From Apostichopus californicus (lineage: Eukaryota; Echinodermata; Holothuroidea; Aspidochirotida; Stichopodidae), in NCBI GenBank assembly GCA_020650975.1, contig JAIPMN010000542.1, positions 18,525-74,421 of the forward strand: 55,897 nucleotides of DNA. Reading direction: 5' to 3'. Positions 38,601-50,616 of the stretch are shown here, piece after piece; within the stretch, counting starts at the first letter, position 1, and each line of letters starts with the position of its first letter. A program made the translations under genes and the position numbers. The notes under the pieces were generated by a model. It had not been told where the DNA came from. It was given only the letters and a program-made list of their open reading frames with translations, and ran no database searches.

Positions 38601-40048
38601 AGGAACCATTTTGTTCAAAAATGTTGATGTTACGTATTGGTTTCACTCACTTAAATCACAAAGTCACATGGCCCCTCAACGATGTTTGTTTCCCTCCAGA
38701 TTGAAGCCTCTTCTGCCACCCCTGACTGTTGGGTTTGTTAATTAGTTATAATGATTCACATTTCTATTCTCTCATCGTCTTAACTTTAAAAAGACTTCTT
38801 TTTTTTTTGACAAGAAAAATGGCAAACAGTAAGTAATTATTTTACTATGATATGAGAAATGTTGCAATACCAGAGCAGTGCATTTGTACATGACAATGGA
38901 ATAAGAAGGAATTATTAGTCTTTCTCAAATGATTTCTTTGTTTTAGTCTCTTATTGTCTTCTCCTGTTTCCTTTGTGTCCTTTAACACAAAATCAAGGCA
39001 TCTGTTATGAAGACCAACATATAGAATACAAGCAATATACTTACTATACAATGCTGCACAAGAGTTCTTATATTACCTTGATCATCACAAAGCAGATATG
39101 CTATTCGGTCACAAAAGGTAGGGCGGTTCACAATTGTCCTTCAGCAAAAGTAGGGAGAATAGTGACAAAACAGGGAGAATTGAGCACAATTCAGCTAAAA
39201 TAGATGGCGATATAAATAAATACACATTTTGGGGGTTTTATCAGAACTCAACCCAACTAAGCAGAGAAGAAATGTTCTTTAAATTTTTTCCCGGGAGATA
39301 TGCATGTAAAGTCGGGAAAGAGTGAGATTGCTTGAAAAATGGAGAATGAAATGTGCATGGTGTTGCAAATAGCTATTGTAAGCGAGTTAATGCTTTTGTG
39401 TCTGATGCCCTCAGACCTCACTCTTGACATTTTCAGGGTTCAAAGATTCTCTCTGTGTACTCAATTGGTATCCACATCTTTGTTATAAAGGATTTTGGCA
39501 GTTAGTTTTCAAACTATCTCAGACTCAAAGCTTCATAATTAGGTATTGCAAAAGCCTGTGTAGGTATATTTACAATAGTCAGAGTCGGAGGGTTTATCTC
39601 GCAATCCTTGCTATTTGCTAAGCGCTCAAGTGAAGAAGAGAAAGTAAGCTGTGTCTACATGCTTGTCATCAAGAAAACACCTAGAATCCGAGATACTGTT
39701 TCTGATATTCTTCAATTGTACTTAGAATGAAGTGTGAGAATCTGGGGAGTATAGACTGCCCACTGATGCCATATAATCTAAGAAATATCATCAGGGAAGC
39801 TGAGAGCGTCAATTAAAGTTATTCCATAATATTAGGGAGTCCAATCACAGAGAACCAATTGTAAAGTGACAGAGCTGGCTGTATCTTCGGCTCTGTGTTC
39901 TAGCTATTACTGGTGACCTCACATTGGCAACTCTTTTCTTAGGCTAAGTTAGGGTTCACAAAAATTTTCACTACTACTCGGCACTGCGCATGAAGCTAAA
40001 CAGGTCTCGAAATTAGCAACAAAAAGCCACCTTTATTTCGTATTTGCC
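29640..40048. other. gene-free AT-rich stretch
   Basis: About 10 kb with no coding exon I can support on either strand. It contains fragments of the interspersed repeat family (about 30577-30612 and 31905-31945), AT/poly-T low-complexity DNA with TTATTATTATT (34420-34690), a 68 bp tandem pair at 36559-36694 and a G-quadruplex-like run at about 38000-38032. The final few hundred bases before 40049 should hold the TRAPPC2L promoter, but no TATA or CCAAT arrangement stands out. Confidence 0.45.
36559..36694. repeat. diverged 68 bp tandem pair (CAGTGCCCTG unit)
   Basis: CAGTGCCCTGTAAAGTTTCT at 36559 and CAGTGCCCTGAAGAGTTTCT at 36627 open two units with a 68 bp period. Further GTGCCCT/TTGCCCT words continue to about 36720. 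The - strand is open through the array (73 codons at 36579-36800), but this is probably a by-product of the repeat and not a gene. Confidence 0.5.
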
Positions 40049-43000
40049 ATGGCTGTTTGCGTTGCAGTTATAGCAAAGGAGGTAAAAGTTAACGAATTAT
40101 CGTCTGATAGCAGAGGCTGGGTTAGGTGTACCAGTGCAACTCAAAACTAAGTTAGGCTAGCCTACAGTAGGCCTAGCTTACGGTATTTTTACTATGTTCG
40201 CTGTGATTTATATAGACTACACCACAGTCTGGCTTCGTAATCTGCATGCCAGCATATCCATAAATATTGGGGTAGGACATGAGCCCTGCAAAACCTTTTT
40301 CAGGGTACATTGTTTATTATTGGGACTTCCGGTCATAGTATGTGAGATTCAAGAGTTGTGGTGTATTCTGCAATTATGCATCCATAAATATTGGGACAGG
40401 ACTTGGGTATGCTAGATCGACTTTGGTCTAGGCTAGGTCTTTTACCAATGTAAGGTAGAAGAAATCGTGCAGTTCTTGCGGTCATTGCAATAAAGCAAGG
40501 CGGCAGGCCTACCAATGTTACGTTTGAATATGTTTACCTCAGTGCTAGTATAGTCAGTATCGCTAATTTCGGAACACTGACAATTTCGGACACCCCTAAG
40601 AAATGCACGATTTCACCATGAAAACCTACAGGAAGAGCCAAATTTCACCAAAAAGTACGAAATGACCCGTGTGCAAGTAAATACTTACATATTTGTCAAT
40701 AAAATGACGGAGATCTATGAAGTCTGTTATAATTACTGAAAGAGCAACTGCGCCACCAATTTTATCACCAGCGCCACACTGTGGGACTGCGTGTCCGATT
40801 ATTATCAATACTCGAGCAAAGAAATACCAGTTCCACAATCACAAGAATCTTCTTTTTTACAACGTGAAAACAGTTTGCAGGAAAGAAAGTTTGGCCGTGT
40901 ATCGTACTATAACATATTTCTCCCACCATATCAAGTATATTTTCAGGTGATTTATACCAAATAGATATAGTTTTGGGGTGTTTTAAGGCTTAGGTGTCCG
41001 GAATTGTCCATGTCCATGCTACTGATACTTTATAAGATCTTATAGTCATGTCATCGACTCAGGTATATTAAAAGGTGAGCCAGCTGAATTTATTGCAGCT
41101 AGCCTATTCCTGAATACTGGTTTGTTCATTTTCTGAACATACATTGAAGTGTCATATTACAAGTATTTCATGCTATTTTTACAGAGAAGTCCTTGCAGGG
41201 TCATGAATGGCCCGGACTATGCTTATCATTATTTTTTAAATTTTAAATGTGTGGAATCGCTAAAGAGAGCCCTAGTCTTGAGGTGTTTAAGACTAGATTG
41301 CCCACACATTGTTATTAGCACTGCTGCGCTGCGCACCAACATCCTCGTTGTGATACCCGAGAGGGGTTTCTAACGAGTACCTAACAGAAGCAGAAGCTGT
41401 TGATCGTATATTTTTCACAGGCTTTTGCAGTGTTTCAATGGTCGATTTTTCAGATGAAGCTTTTGTCACTGAGTTAACTGTTCGAACAGTGGGAATATAA
41501 GTACAAGATAGCATTACTAAATCTTGCACTAAAATCTACTGTATACTTAATTAGTACAAATCCATAAGGATGAGAACAGTCAACTATTCTAGAGACCAGT
41601 ATGAGTACAGAATCACTGCAAGTTTGGTCACCTTATTCTTTATGGAATAGTGAAATACATGTGCAATATAGTAGATTTTTCTATCTCTTCATCCTAATGA
41701 TTGATGCACCTGTTTTAAGATCGTAGAAGTGTGTAGGATGTAGCTTGTGAAATTCTTTCAATGATTTTTTTTGTTTTGCATATCTCCGTAGAATTATCCA
41801 CTTTACATTCAGACAATTCCCACAGAAAATGAATTAAAATTTCACTACACGGTCCACACATGTCTAGATGTTATAGAAGAGAAGGTAAGTCAGAAGAACA
41901 ATTGCCTTGAATATGTTATGAACTTTTTATGCATTGTTAACAATTATTTATTAAACAGGCAGAATCCCAACTACATTTGAGTCGGCTATTCAAGCATATG
42001 TTTCTGTGTCATTGAAAAGTAGGAACAAATATTACTTTTTTTACTTTAAACCATTCCTGGTGTTTATAATGAAGTTGATGATGAAATTGTGCTTACATTT
42101 AGTGGGTAAGCTTACTTGGATATTGAAACTTTATAAGTTTTACATGATGAAAGGGACTTTTAGCCAGTGATCTCTCAGGTAGGGTTAGGCTATATCGAAG
42201 GTTTTTACTTTAGTATAATGCTATGTAAAGCAACACTTTGGTGATTCATGGCTATGTCAGATTTGCCCAATTTGAATTGACATACAGTAGCTAGATATCG
42301 GTTGTAAGAATGTCATTTAGAGTACATGCTAAAACTAAGTGCAACTAAAGGATGTGTTAGAATGCATTACTGTATCTTTTGTTGTCTTCTCAAAGGAGAA
42401 GGGGTCCAATTTTCCATGAACTGTTTTGACAACACTGATTCAAGTTTAACAGCAGAAGATATGTTGAATCAGCAGGTAGACATTGCCACTAAAGTAAATA
42501 TTTAGTAAATCACATATTACACAACAGATCCTTCTCTCTTTACTCCGAAGCATTTTTTTATTTTTATTTTACAGATATCGTCTGGTAGCAGGGGTGTGAA
42601 TGATCCAAGAGACCTTTATCTAGGATTGCTCTATCCCACAGAAGATTATAAAGTCTATGGTTATGTTACAAATACTAAAGTTAAATTTGTCATTGTGGTT
42701 GAATCATCAAATACACAACTCAGGGATAGCGAGATTAGAACTGTAAGTACTGATGTATCCTGGCAACAGGTGTTGTATGTTTGTATCGACAAAAGAAGGG
42801 GGACAACGGCTACTTTATGCACTGTTGTGTACGTACCCTGATGCCTTCCCACATCCCCTCTCATGAAGAAAGTGCTTAAACCTCGCTTGGCTTACCATAG
42901 AATTAAAGATCTTCAAACTGCCTGTATAAATGGCACCGTCTGGTGTATTGTTTGGTATGTGCATCATTTTATGTGGTCTTCAGCTGAAATCCATATTTGT

Positions 43001-44246
43001 GTTGAAATTGAGAGGGAGTTTTCTCCACCAATCTCACCCCTGGAATATGTACATGTAGGTTATAGATGTATTGTAAATAATAAGATATTAGGTATGGTCA
43101 CCCTGTGTGTATGGGTCACACCACAAGCCATGGATTTATATTCTGCCAAATTTGTATTCCACTCATTCTGACTGATGTTGGCAACTTAAGAGTCATAAAT
43201 TTACAATGCAGTAAATTATATAAGACTTCTGGAAGACTAACAATAATTTGGGAAGTCATGGTGTTGATTAAGCCAGAGCAGCGTCCAAGTTAAAGTGTAA
43301 CTAGCTGTGGAGCCAAATCAGTTAGGATACTACGTTCATAATATTTAGTTAGATTTAATTTCAGCTTTTGAAATTTTTTTAAATAATAGTACCAAACGGT
43401 TCTTTTCTCTATTAGATGTTCAAGGCTCTCCACAATTCCTTTGTCAGTGTTATGTGCAATCCATTCCACGTACCAGGAGATAACATTCGATCGAAGTAAG
43501 TTGATGTGTTCGGGATGATGGTCATCCTAAAGGACATCTGTGTTGGCCACAAAAATTTAGAACACAAAATATTTCATGAACTACTCAAGTAATTTCTAGA
43601 GGATCTGAGCCTCAAAATTATTAGCTTTTGATGAGTGTTGAAATAGTTCATGGGTGACCAGTATCTGACTCTAGCATATTTGGGGGCACCTTTAAAGCAG
43701 CAGTTCGACTTGGTATTTATATTTTCTAGCATAGCATTTTATAGACTAGTCAGATGCTAGTTGCAACATAGATTACAAACCAATGAAATACTGCAAGCTA
43801 CGTCTATGCAATCATCACCCTTTAAGCTGGTTGCACTAATTCAGAGATTGATTACACTCAATAGCAGGCCAGTAACAGTTCCATAATAATACTATCTTTA
43901 ACTTCTCTGCTTAACAAGAGCATTTGCTAGCACTAGCATGACACAGGTTTTATGCTATATGTGAGGCAGGGAAAAATGTACATTTATAACAAAATAAATG
44001 TTATGAAAGTTTACGAACCTCTAACGATGTTGACAGGATATGAATAGGTTTGACATTTTGATGTAATCAAGACTGATATCGTTTGGTAGTGACCATGGAA
44101 ATGTTCAGGGCCAAATATGTAATTTTAGGAAGTTATATTTTCCAATGGAGACATTCAAATTAGGTCTTTAGTGTGTGTACTGTTGTTCTCTTTTTTTTCC
44201 CAGGTCTTTTGCGAAGGTTGTATCACAGATGATGGTCCAGGACTGA
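40049..44246 (+). CDS. TRAPPC2L: TRAPP complex subunit 2-like protein (138 aa, five exons)
   Basis: Coding exons are 40049-40081, 41792-41884, 42575-42742, 43416-43495 and 44204-44246. All introns are GT-AG, and the last lies inside a codon (AA|G). The product starts [18 protein letters not shown], continues [22 protein letters not shown] and [20 protein letters not shown], and ends [13 protein letters not shown]. From memory of the human protein, the longin/sedlin-fold residues are conserved throughout and the length (138 versus about 140) is normal. The least conserved part is the short stretch opening exon 3 ([11 protein letters not shown]). TRAPPC2L is a small core subunit of the TRAPP complexes, which act as Rab exchange factors in ER-Golgi and later secretory traffic on the cytosolic face of membranes. 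The start has a good context (TTTGCCATGG). The gene runs toward PABPN1 in convergent orientation. Confidence 0.95.
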
Positions 44247-45311
44247 GGCAGCTTCCATTCTTCATGTTAGAAGTCAAGTGCAATCACGACCAGCGTGGTC
44301 CATTACCGCACGTTTGGAATGCAAGACAATGTTACAGTACTTGTTGTATTGGTAGTAGGTGGACGTGACCTAGTTACACTATAGAGACATGCTGCAGTAA
44401 TGCTTCTACAAATCTAGGGTCCTGGTATTTGAGGTAGGGGTTGCAGCCCTCTTTGGGGTCGCCAAAATGTTTGAAGGGTCGCAAACTATAACACCATTTC
44501 GTAACTATACTTTCTCAAATGTTGCTATCTACTCCAAGTAGACACCTTCCCGAAGCAACAATATCTGCCACCAGAGGGTGGCAAAGGTCAAGGTGAAAAT
44601 TAGGGTCAATCAACAAGTTTGAATACCAGGGTACCAGACAATATATGTATATATCTGGAATTGAATGGAACTTTCTATGGTCATTCCCATTTGCTATTAT
44701 TTATATAGAAAACCATTGCAGCAAATGTGGATGCTTTTACAACATTGTTGCAGTTAGAAGACTACAGGAGAGTGTCATCACAGCCTTCCTTTTTGATGAG
44801 GATAACATGCCTCAGAGGAGGGCAATCGTCAAATTATCTGGCCGTTGTTCAAATGCTTTGACGATACTACTGTTAGTCACAAGTGTATCCAAATACAAGC
44901 GTGGCAAACCATACTCTTGCCAAGGACTGTTGACTTTCCGCATCATGCCCAGACATCGAGACGTGTATGTCAATTACGGCTGCGAAGCATCTTTGTATTT
45001 ACATCTGTATGAAATGCTTTGACTTATATATATAATACTGTCAGGAGTCAACATTTGGGTGGGGGGGGGGGGACAATATCATCATGTCCCTGGATTTACT
45101 GATCAAATGAGGATCTCCACCCTAGGTGAAAACCTCTCTGACCCTCCCTTTTTTCAATTTCAAATCTTTTGTGCCACTGTGACTCACAAATTTAAATATA
45201 TAACTTGCCACAAACTAATTTATGATATATTTGAACAATCTTACTGGTTCCAAGTTACATCATGACTTTATAATCTTATCAGAAAATATTTACAACTTAA
45301 TATTTAATAAA
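44247..45311 (+). terminator. probable 3' UTR of TRAPPC2L with polyadenylation signal
   Basis: The first clear AATAAA after the TRAPPC2L stop is at 45306-45311 (TATTTAATAAACAC), giving a 3' UTR of about 1.06 kb if used. The region includes a degraded inverted pair (CTGGTATTTGA at 44422, mirrored by TTTGAATACCAG ending at 44629) that may be an old MITE, a 125-codon ORF (44645-45022) and a 13-14-base G run at about 45059. An earlier, non-canonical signal cannot be excluded. Confidence 0.35.
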
Positions 45312-46640
45312 CACATTTAAGACAAAGGAAAGAAGAAAAAAAAACCCACTTGTGTTGCTTCATTTTTGTTTTCGATCTTTTCTTTTATCACCTTTCTCCA
45401 CATCAAACAATTGATGAACCGTACTTTGAAGCAAAAGACAAATCTACAAGGATTGTGTTTTTCACCCTAGTCGAAATTCTCTGTTACTTCAAAGGACGCA
45501 ACAGCCCTCCTGATCACAATGTCACAATAATCATACAGCAGTTTATGACTGACTTTGTAGGATGTTTTCAGCAACAAGGATATAATAACATAACAACAAA
45601 ATAGCAATTATTAGGACTTTTGTGATCAGAATAGCTTTGAAGTTGTATGGTATTTCTTTTTGCTCTTTTTATTTTTTTTATCTTTTTTTTGCCCCTCTTT
45701 CTTTTTTTTTGCCCCTTCGATCTTTTTTATAAATATCCCATTTTTTTTTTTTTTTTTTTGAGCCCTCAGCTCTCATGCCGACAGGTAGATGAAGTCCATT
45801 TTCATAGCAAGGGAAGGTGCTTTCAAAGAGTAATGATTGGTATCTGATGGAGAGCAGAGCCGCTGAGGCAACCAACTGCTGCTGTATCTGCAAAAAGAAT
45901 TTCTAAATAATTAAAGAAGACAAGTTAAAAGTGTGTAAGAGGTTTAGATGATTGGAAATTTAGCTATAACTTAAAAACAGCCACTTTTTTTTCTTTTCCA
46001 TTTTTTGTTTCTAATGCCATCTCATATTGATAATAGTTGCACATAAACTTAACCACCCCATGGTAAGCTGCTATTTTTTGTAAAATCTTCAACCAAAATG
46101 TAAGAATTAAAACGAACCAAGTAGAGCTAAAAACCAATCCTAGTAAAATGTCAAGAGCCACCATTTAGCAGTAAGGAGGCAGCTAGTACTTACCTGACTT
46201 TGTTACAATTCTTACTTTTATTTTTTTACTTTTTTTCTTGCTGCAACATATGCAGACTTTGCATCATAAAACATCACATTACCTAGGTACTATTTGTCTG
46301 AATTCCAAGTCAGAGCTATGGAATAACAAGCTTGAAATGTTTATTTGTAGTTATTATTAATTGTAAACAGTTGTCATTTTTCCAATTCACACTCCTTTTG
46401 AATAAATGCTTATGTGTGGTAACACAGTGTGTGAGGAAAATTGCCTAATTTTCTCCAACATTTGCAGTAACTTGTTTCACATTTTCTTGGTTTTGAAAAT
46501 CAACTCCCTAACTAATAAGAGCTCACTGCTCACACTGTAATAGCAAGCATCGAACAGTTGTTGCTTCAATCACAATATATTTAAATACACATTTCTGTGC
46601 CAGAACTTAAAGCCCTTTAATAGACTGCTCTTCTTTTTAT
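45312..46640. other. spacer between convergent TRAPPC2L and PABPN1
   Basis: T-rich low-complexity tracts (about 45646-45760, 45985-46005, 46220-46240) dominate. An open stretch at 45404-45603 (+) encodes about 66 residues without recognisable features. On the - strand TCTTTTTGCAG|ATACAG at about 45890 resembles a splice acceptor, but no matching coding sequence follows. Confidence 0.4.
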
Positions 46641-46641
46641 C

Positions 46642-46647
46642 TTTATT
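46642..46647 (-). terminator. candidate polyadenylation signal of PABPN1
   Basis: TTTATT on the + strand gives AATAAA on the - strand about 95 bases after the PABPN1 stop. A second copy follows at 46652-46657. The surrounding tract is T-rich on + and hence A-rich on -, so the match could arise by composition. Longer 3' UTR forms using AATAAA near 46339 are also possible. Confidence 0.3.
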
Positions 46648-46740
46648 TTTTTTTATTTCTTCTTTTTGCACTAAAACTGTCTGCATAAGAGCAAGTATGT
46701 TCTCGCACATATTCCGTGTATATTTCAGCAGTAGCAGCGA

Positions 46741-49700
46741 TCAGTAGGGTGAATACCAGGAGGCACGGCGAGGTCTGCAAGAAAAAAACAGAGTTATTCC
46801 AGATGTGTCGAATCTACTATGGCTAAAGGCCTTACATACTGAAGATACTCATCACACGACCACGCCAAAAAACGATGATTTGAACTTCTATGAGACCTAG
46901 CGTACAATACAGACAAAACGTTGTGCCTTCCACATTAGAAAAGCAGTATGTTCCAGCTAAATGATGACATATTTTCTCTCCAGGATTAGCAAACTTTCTG
47001 AGATTGACAGATCTGTAGTGTCAATAAATGCAAACAATACTAGCAAAACAATCTCTGTTCCAGCATACTTGACTGAGAGCAGTAGAGAACTGAACCAGTT
47101 GTTGAACTTGTTACTAACATGTTTGAGACAGAAAGTACTCAAGAGACTTACCTGTATTGACCTCTTGGTCTGTAAAAGCCACCAGAGTTATACTGGTTGT
47201 AAAAGCCTCTTCCACCACCACCTCCACCTCTATGCCTCCCCCTACCCCTTCCTCTGTCTGTGCTGCTAATGCCAGGTCTGTTTGTTCTTTTTGGTACAAC
47301 CTGAGAAATATAACAAATACAACAGTGTTCACAGTAATGATGATACAAAGTTGACGAGAATAAAAATGCAGATTGATATGAATAAATCTAAAACTGGTGT
47401 CTGCAAGAAGATGCAATTGAGGAGAATAATGTTGCTGTGTTGATCTTCAAAGTTTGTTTTCTTCACTACAAAAGTCATTGCATATTGCTGCGATAGGTGT
47501 TCAAAATTAAATCATTTTGCAAATAAGGAAGTTGTAGATGAAAGGATTGCAATTACAAAGGTGATTAGCAACTTGTCAACATTTCATGTTGGCAATGGAG
47601 GGAGTAGTGTCAAAACTCTAGTGGCAATTCAATACAGTCAACTTTGTTATTGCACTTCCATATGTTCTACTGCTACTTTAAAATTGAAAAAAAAAGTTAT
47701 CATTGCATTACTCAGCTTGTGAGATATTTCGGTGGACATGAAAAGTTAGTCCTACCTTAATTTGTCTCCCTTTGAACAGAGAATCTGTTAATGTTTCTGC
47801 CATTTTAATGGCATCTTTCTCTGCAAATTCCACATACGCATACCTGTAATGAATCAGATTTACAATAGCATAAGAACAGAGCAATAATAGCCCAACATTG
47901 CTGGAAAGAAAAGCAGGAACGAAAGGTGAAGATATAATAGCAAATTATTGCTAATCTTAATGTAGAATTAATAATAGAACATCATTTATCAAGATACTGA
48001 ATAAAGACGAAAAGTTGGACTGATAAAGCACTCTCGAAAGTCCAATTGATCTGTCCTGCTGGACATAAAAACCTGGATTGTTTTTCGAATTATGGCTTAA
48101 TCTTGGACTTGGTATAACTCAAGAGAAGATATACCACATTCTCCATTATTCCAGGAATGTAACCTCTATGGCTGCCTCATCAGAGGGAATCGAAAGATAC
48201 ACACTATATATAAATACAGATATACTTGAAAGAGTAATATCACACACAAAAAAAGGCAATACCATGTTGTAAAAGTCATGTTAGGAGAACATTTCCATGA
48301 ACATAATAATCATTAATTCTGGTATTACCAAATGTGTACATCAAATTTAGTCAACTACAAAAAAAACTTCTTCCTCAAAAAAAAAAAAGGGCAGTTAGGA
48401 TGTGATTTTGGAGCAAATTTTCAACAATTTAGTGGTGACGTTCAACCATTACAAGATCCCTTTAACGGTGAGACAATTCTAGTATCTTTCATGAAAAATT
48501 TAGGATTACTACATTACCCTTTTGGGTGTCCAGTAAACTTGTTGCAGAGGATGGTTATCCTATTGATGGAACCACACCCATGAAAATGAGCTTCCAAATC
48601 TTCAGCTGTAGCCGAGTAGTCCACCTTGAAAAGCAGGTAGGAAAACAAGAAAAAGTGTCCAATCGTGAGATTAGAAATTTCTGCGAGGATGTGGTAATAA
48701 ATTAAATAAGTTTACAAACAAGCGACCTAGCTGTCTGTCTAAATAAAAATAAATATGGCACCCAAAATATCTCCTAGCATGTACTCTCAGCAATTTACCT
48801 AGAAGCAAACAACAAGCTATTATATTTATTCATTTTCATGCAAAATATTGAAATGTGAAAAGAAGGAGGACTCCTTGGGATTGTCACTGAGTTATTCACT
48901 TTTGTAGCTATACTTACTTACAGGAGGGACATTTGCAAGACCACTACATAGCATAAACCACTACAATTTCAAGTATTTCAATTTCAAGCATAAACCACTA
49001 CAATTTCAATTCTCTGCAACTTGTGAAAAAACAATAGAATGTATAACTTGGGGGCAACTGATTAATTCCTCACATTTCCAACATATACGGATCTTGAGTC
49101 CACCTCTCCTTTCTCTTCAAAGGTGAGATACTGTGGTGCTGCACCTGGTGTTGTGGGTGGGGAAGTCATATTCATCTGTTTCTCGACCTCGTTCTGCATC
49201 TCCTTCAGTTTTTCTGCTTCTTCTTCCATCTCCCGCACCCGAGCCTTAATTGCTTCAAGTTCCTGTGCACAAGGACAATAACAGTTTTCTCATCTAGATC
49301 AAAGGGGTGGTTTTTTCGTTTCTGAAAACTTAAAAGAGGCTTGTTTGCCTTTGGTCTGTGTATTCACAGAACCTAGGAAGCACTACTCAGAACAACGTAA
49401 CAAGTCAAGTAAACGAAATACATCACGATGGGATTTTGGTTTCAGATTGCATCACAAAATATCAAACTCAGCTCAAAATGCTGCACTAAAAGATTCAAAT
49501 GAAAATTTAATGTGACTAAGAACTTGGGAAGAAAAGCATTTGTCAGACTCATTTCTTATCAATAAAACGGCATTAAGTAAACATTGGACATGCGCAACAC
49601 TTTGTACACAGTTCAGCTAAACATAAAATGGTCAAAAAGACTTGCTGGCATTAGAGTGGGTGATGGGTAGTAGAGAGGCTATTAGTCTTTCTGAAATTTA

Positions 49701-50082
49701 AAGAAATGATGTACTCCACTTGCAATGTTGGTGATATGATTTACTCACCCTAATTTGGGTGTACAACAAACATTAAATTGAATATCTTTTTGCAATGTTT
49801 TACAATTAAAACTGTAACCTTACACTTGAAACTAATGACAGCTTAAATATTCAGATGTAGGACAGCACACTATCGCTAAGGAATACTCTGAATAAACTTT
49901 TAAACACTTACAGCATCTTCAGTTCCGTTATCAGCATTACCATCACCAATGCCAGGACTACCTAATTCTGCTGACATGGAATGTGAGTTGTCCGATGACG
50001 TAAGTAATGCATCCTCTGAAGTAACGTTAAGCTCCTCGGTCAAATACGAACCATCAACCTCTGTTGATAAATCACCCGCCAT
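46741..50082 (-). CDS. PABPN1: nuclear poly(A)-binding protein 1 (245 aa, six coding exons)
   Basis: Coding exons on the - strand are 50082-49912, 49262-49074, 48624-48518, 47843-47756, 47300-47152 and 46774-46741, all with GT-AG introns and consistent phases. The first 57 residues are acidic, starting [12 protein letters not shown] coiled-coil helix follows (about 58-90, [20 protein letters not shown]). Next comes one RRM (about 115-192) with RNP2-like VYVGNV and RNP1 KGYAYVEF at 155-162. The Arg/Gly-rich tail begins PKRTNRPG and ends RASWYSPY, as in the vertebrate protein. PABPN1 binds growing poly(A) tails in the nucleus, stimulates poly(A) polymerase and sets tail length; the helix is the known polymerase-stimulating part. 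Compared with the human protein (306 aa), the N-terminus is short and has no polyalanine tract. The exon opens nine bases before the ATG at 50082, and a further non-coding exon probably ends at 51800. Confidence 0.95.
48950..49009. repeat. 37 bp tandem duplication in a PABPN1 intron
   Basis: AGCATAAACCACTACAATTT at 48950 recurs at 48987, a 37 bp period with about 1.6 copies and nearly perfect identity. It lies in the intron between the second and third coding exons of PABPN1. It is a recent local slippage or duplication event with no evident function. Confidence 0.8.
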
Positions 50083-50371
50083 TGCAATCACCTACAGTAA
50101 AAAGAAAGTTTGAAAGAATATTTAAGCTCCGTGTCATTTCATCTAGCATCAAATAAACATTTCACAATTCCAATTGTAAAAGAAAACGACTAATATCATA
50201 CATTCAATTTGAAGCCATATTCATCTAACCTTCAGGTTCATTTACCAGCAAACAAATGATGTTTGCCTCTAACTATAAAACATCTAAAAGTGGGTTTCCC
50301 ACAATGGAAATGTATTGAGGCGGCTTAAAATCCAGGATACTCACTGGCTAAAAGCCAGTGGATTGCACTGT

Positions 50372-50616
50372 TTGCCAGTAGACATAAAAACCTGATAAGT
50401 CGTATAATATACTGTTAGACACAAAATCGCATAATCTCAGTATCAAACATATAGGAATCCCTTTATTAACTGTATTTATGCTTATTATCAGCAAATTTTA
50501 TTGGTTTTGTCCCATAACCCTATACATTTACTGATGTGTGCTGTAATTCAGGAAAATGCCAGTGATAACTTGATACTAGTCAGTTTTAATCACTTGCAAA
50601 CTTGAGAAATTCTAGG
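50372..50616 (+). repeat. interspersed repeat, copy C
   Basis: This lies in the proposed 5' intron of PABPN1. It contains GCCAGTAGACATAAAAACC, TGATAAGTCG, CATATAGGAATCCC, TTATGCTTATTATCAGC, TTCAGGAAAATGCC, AGTGATAACTTGAT and a CACTTGCAAACTTGAGAAATTC tail, collinear with copies A and B. Just upstream is a short inverted word pair, CACTGGC/GCCAGTG (50342-50360), that may be the real terminus of the family. Confidence 0.6.

Noticed and set aside
44422..44629. Inverted CTGGTATTTGA / TTTGAATACCAG pair with GGGGTCGC words, resembling a hAT-like MITE
   Set aside because: The flanking octamers differ (CTAGGGTC and GGTACCAG) and the ends do not start with a full CAG consensus, so no target duplication supports it; at most a degraded relic.
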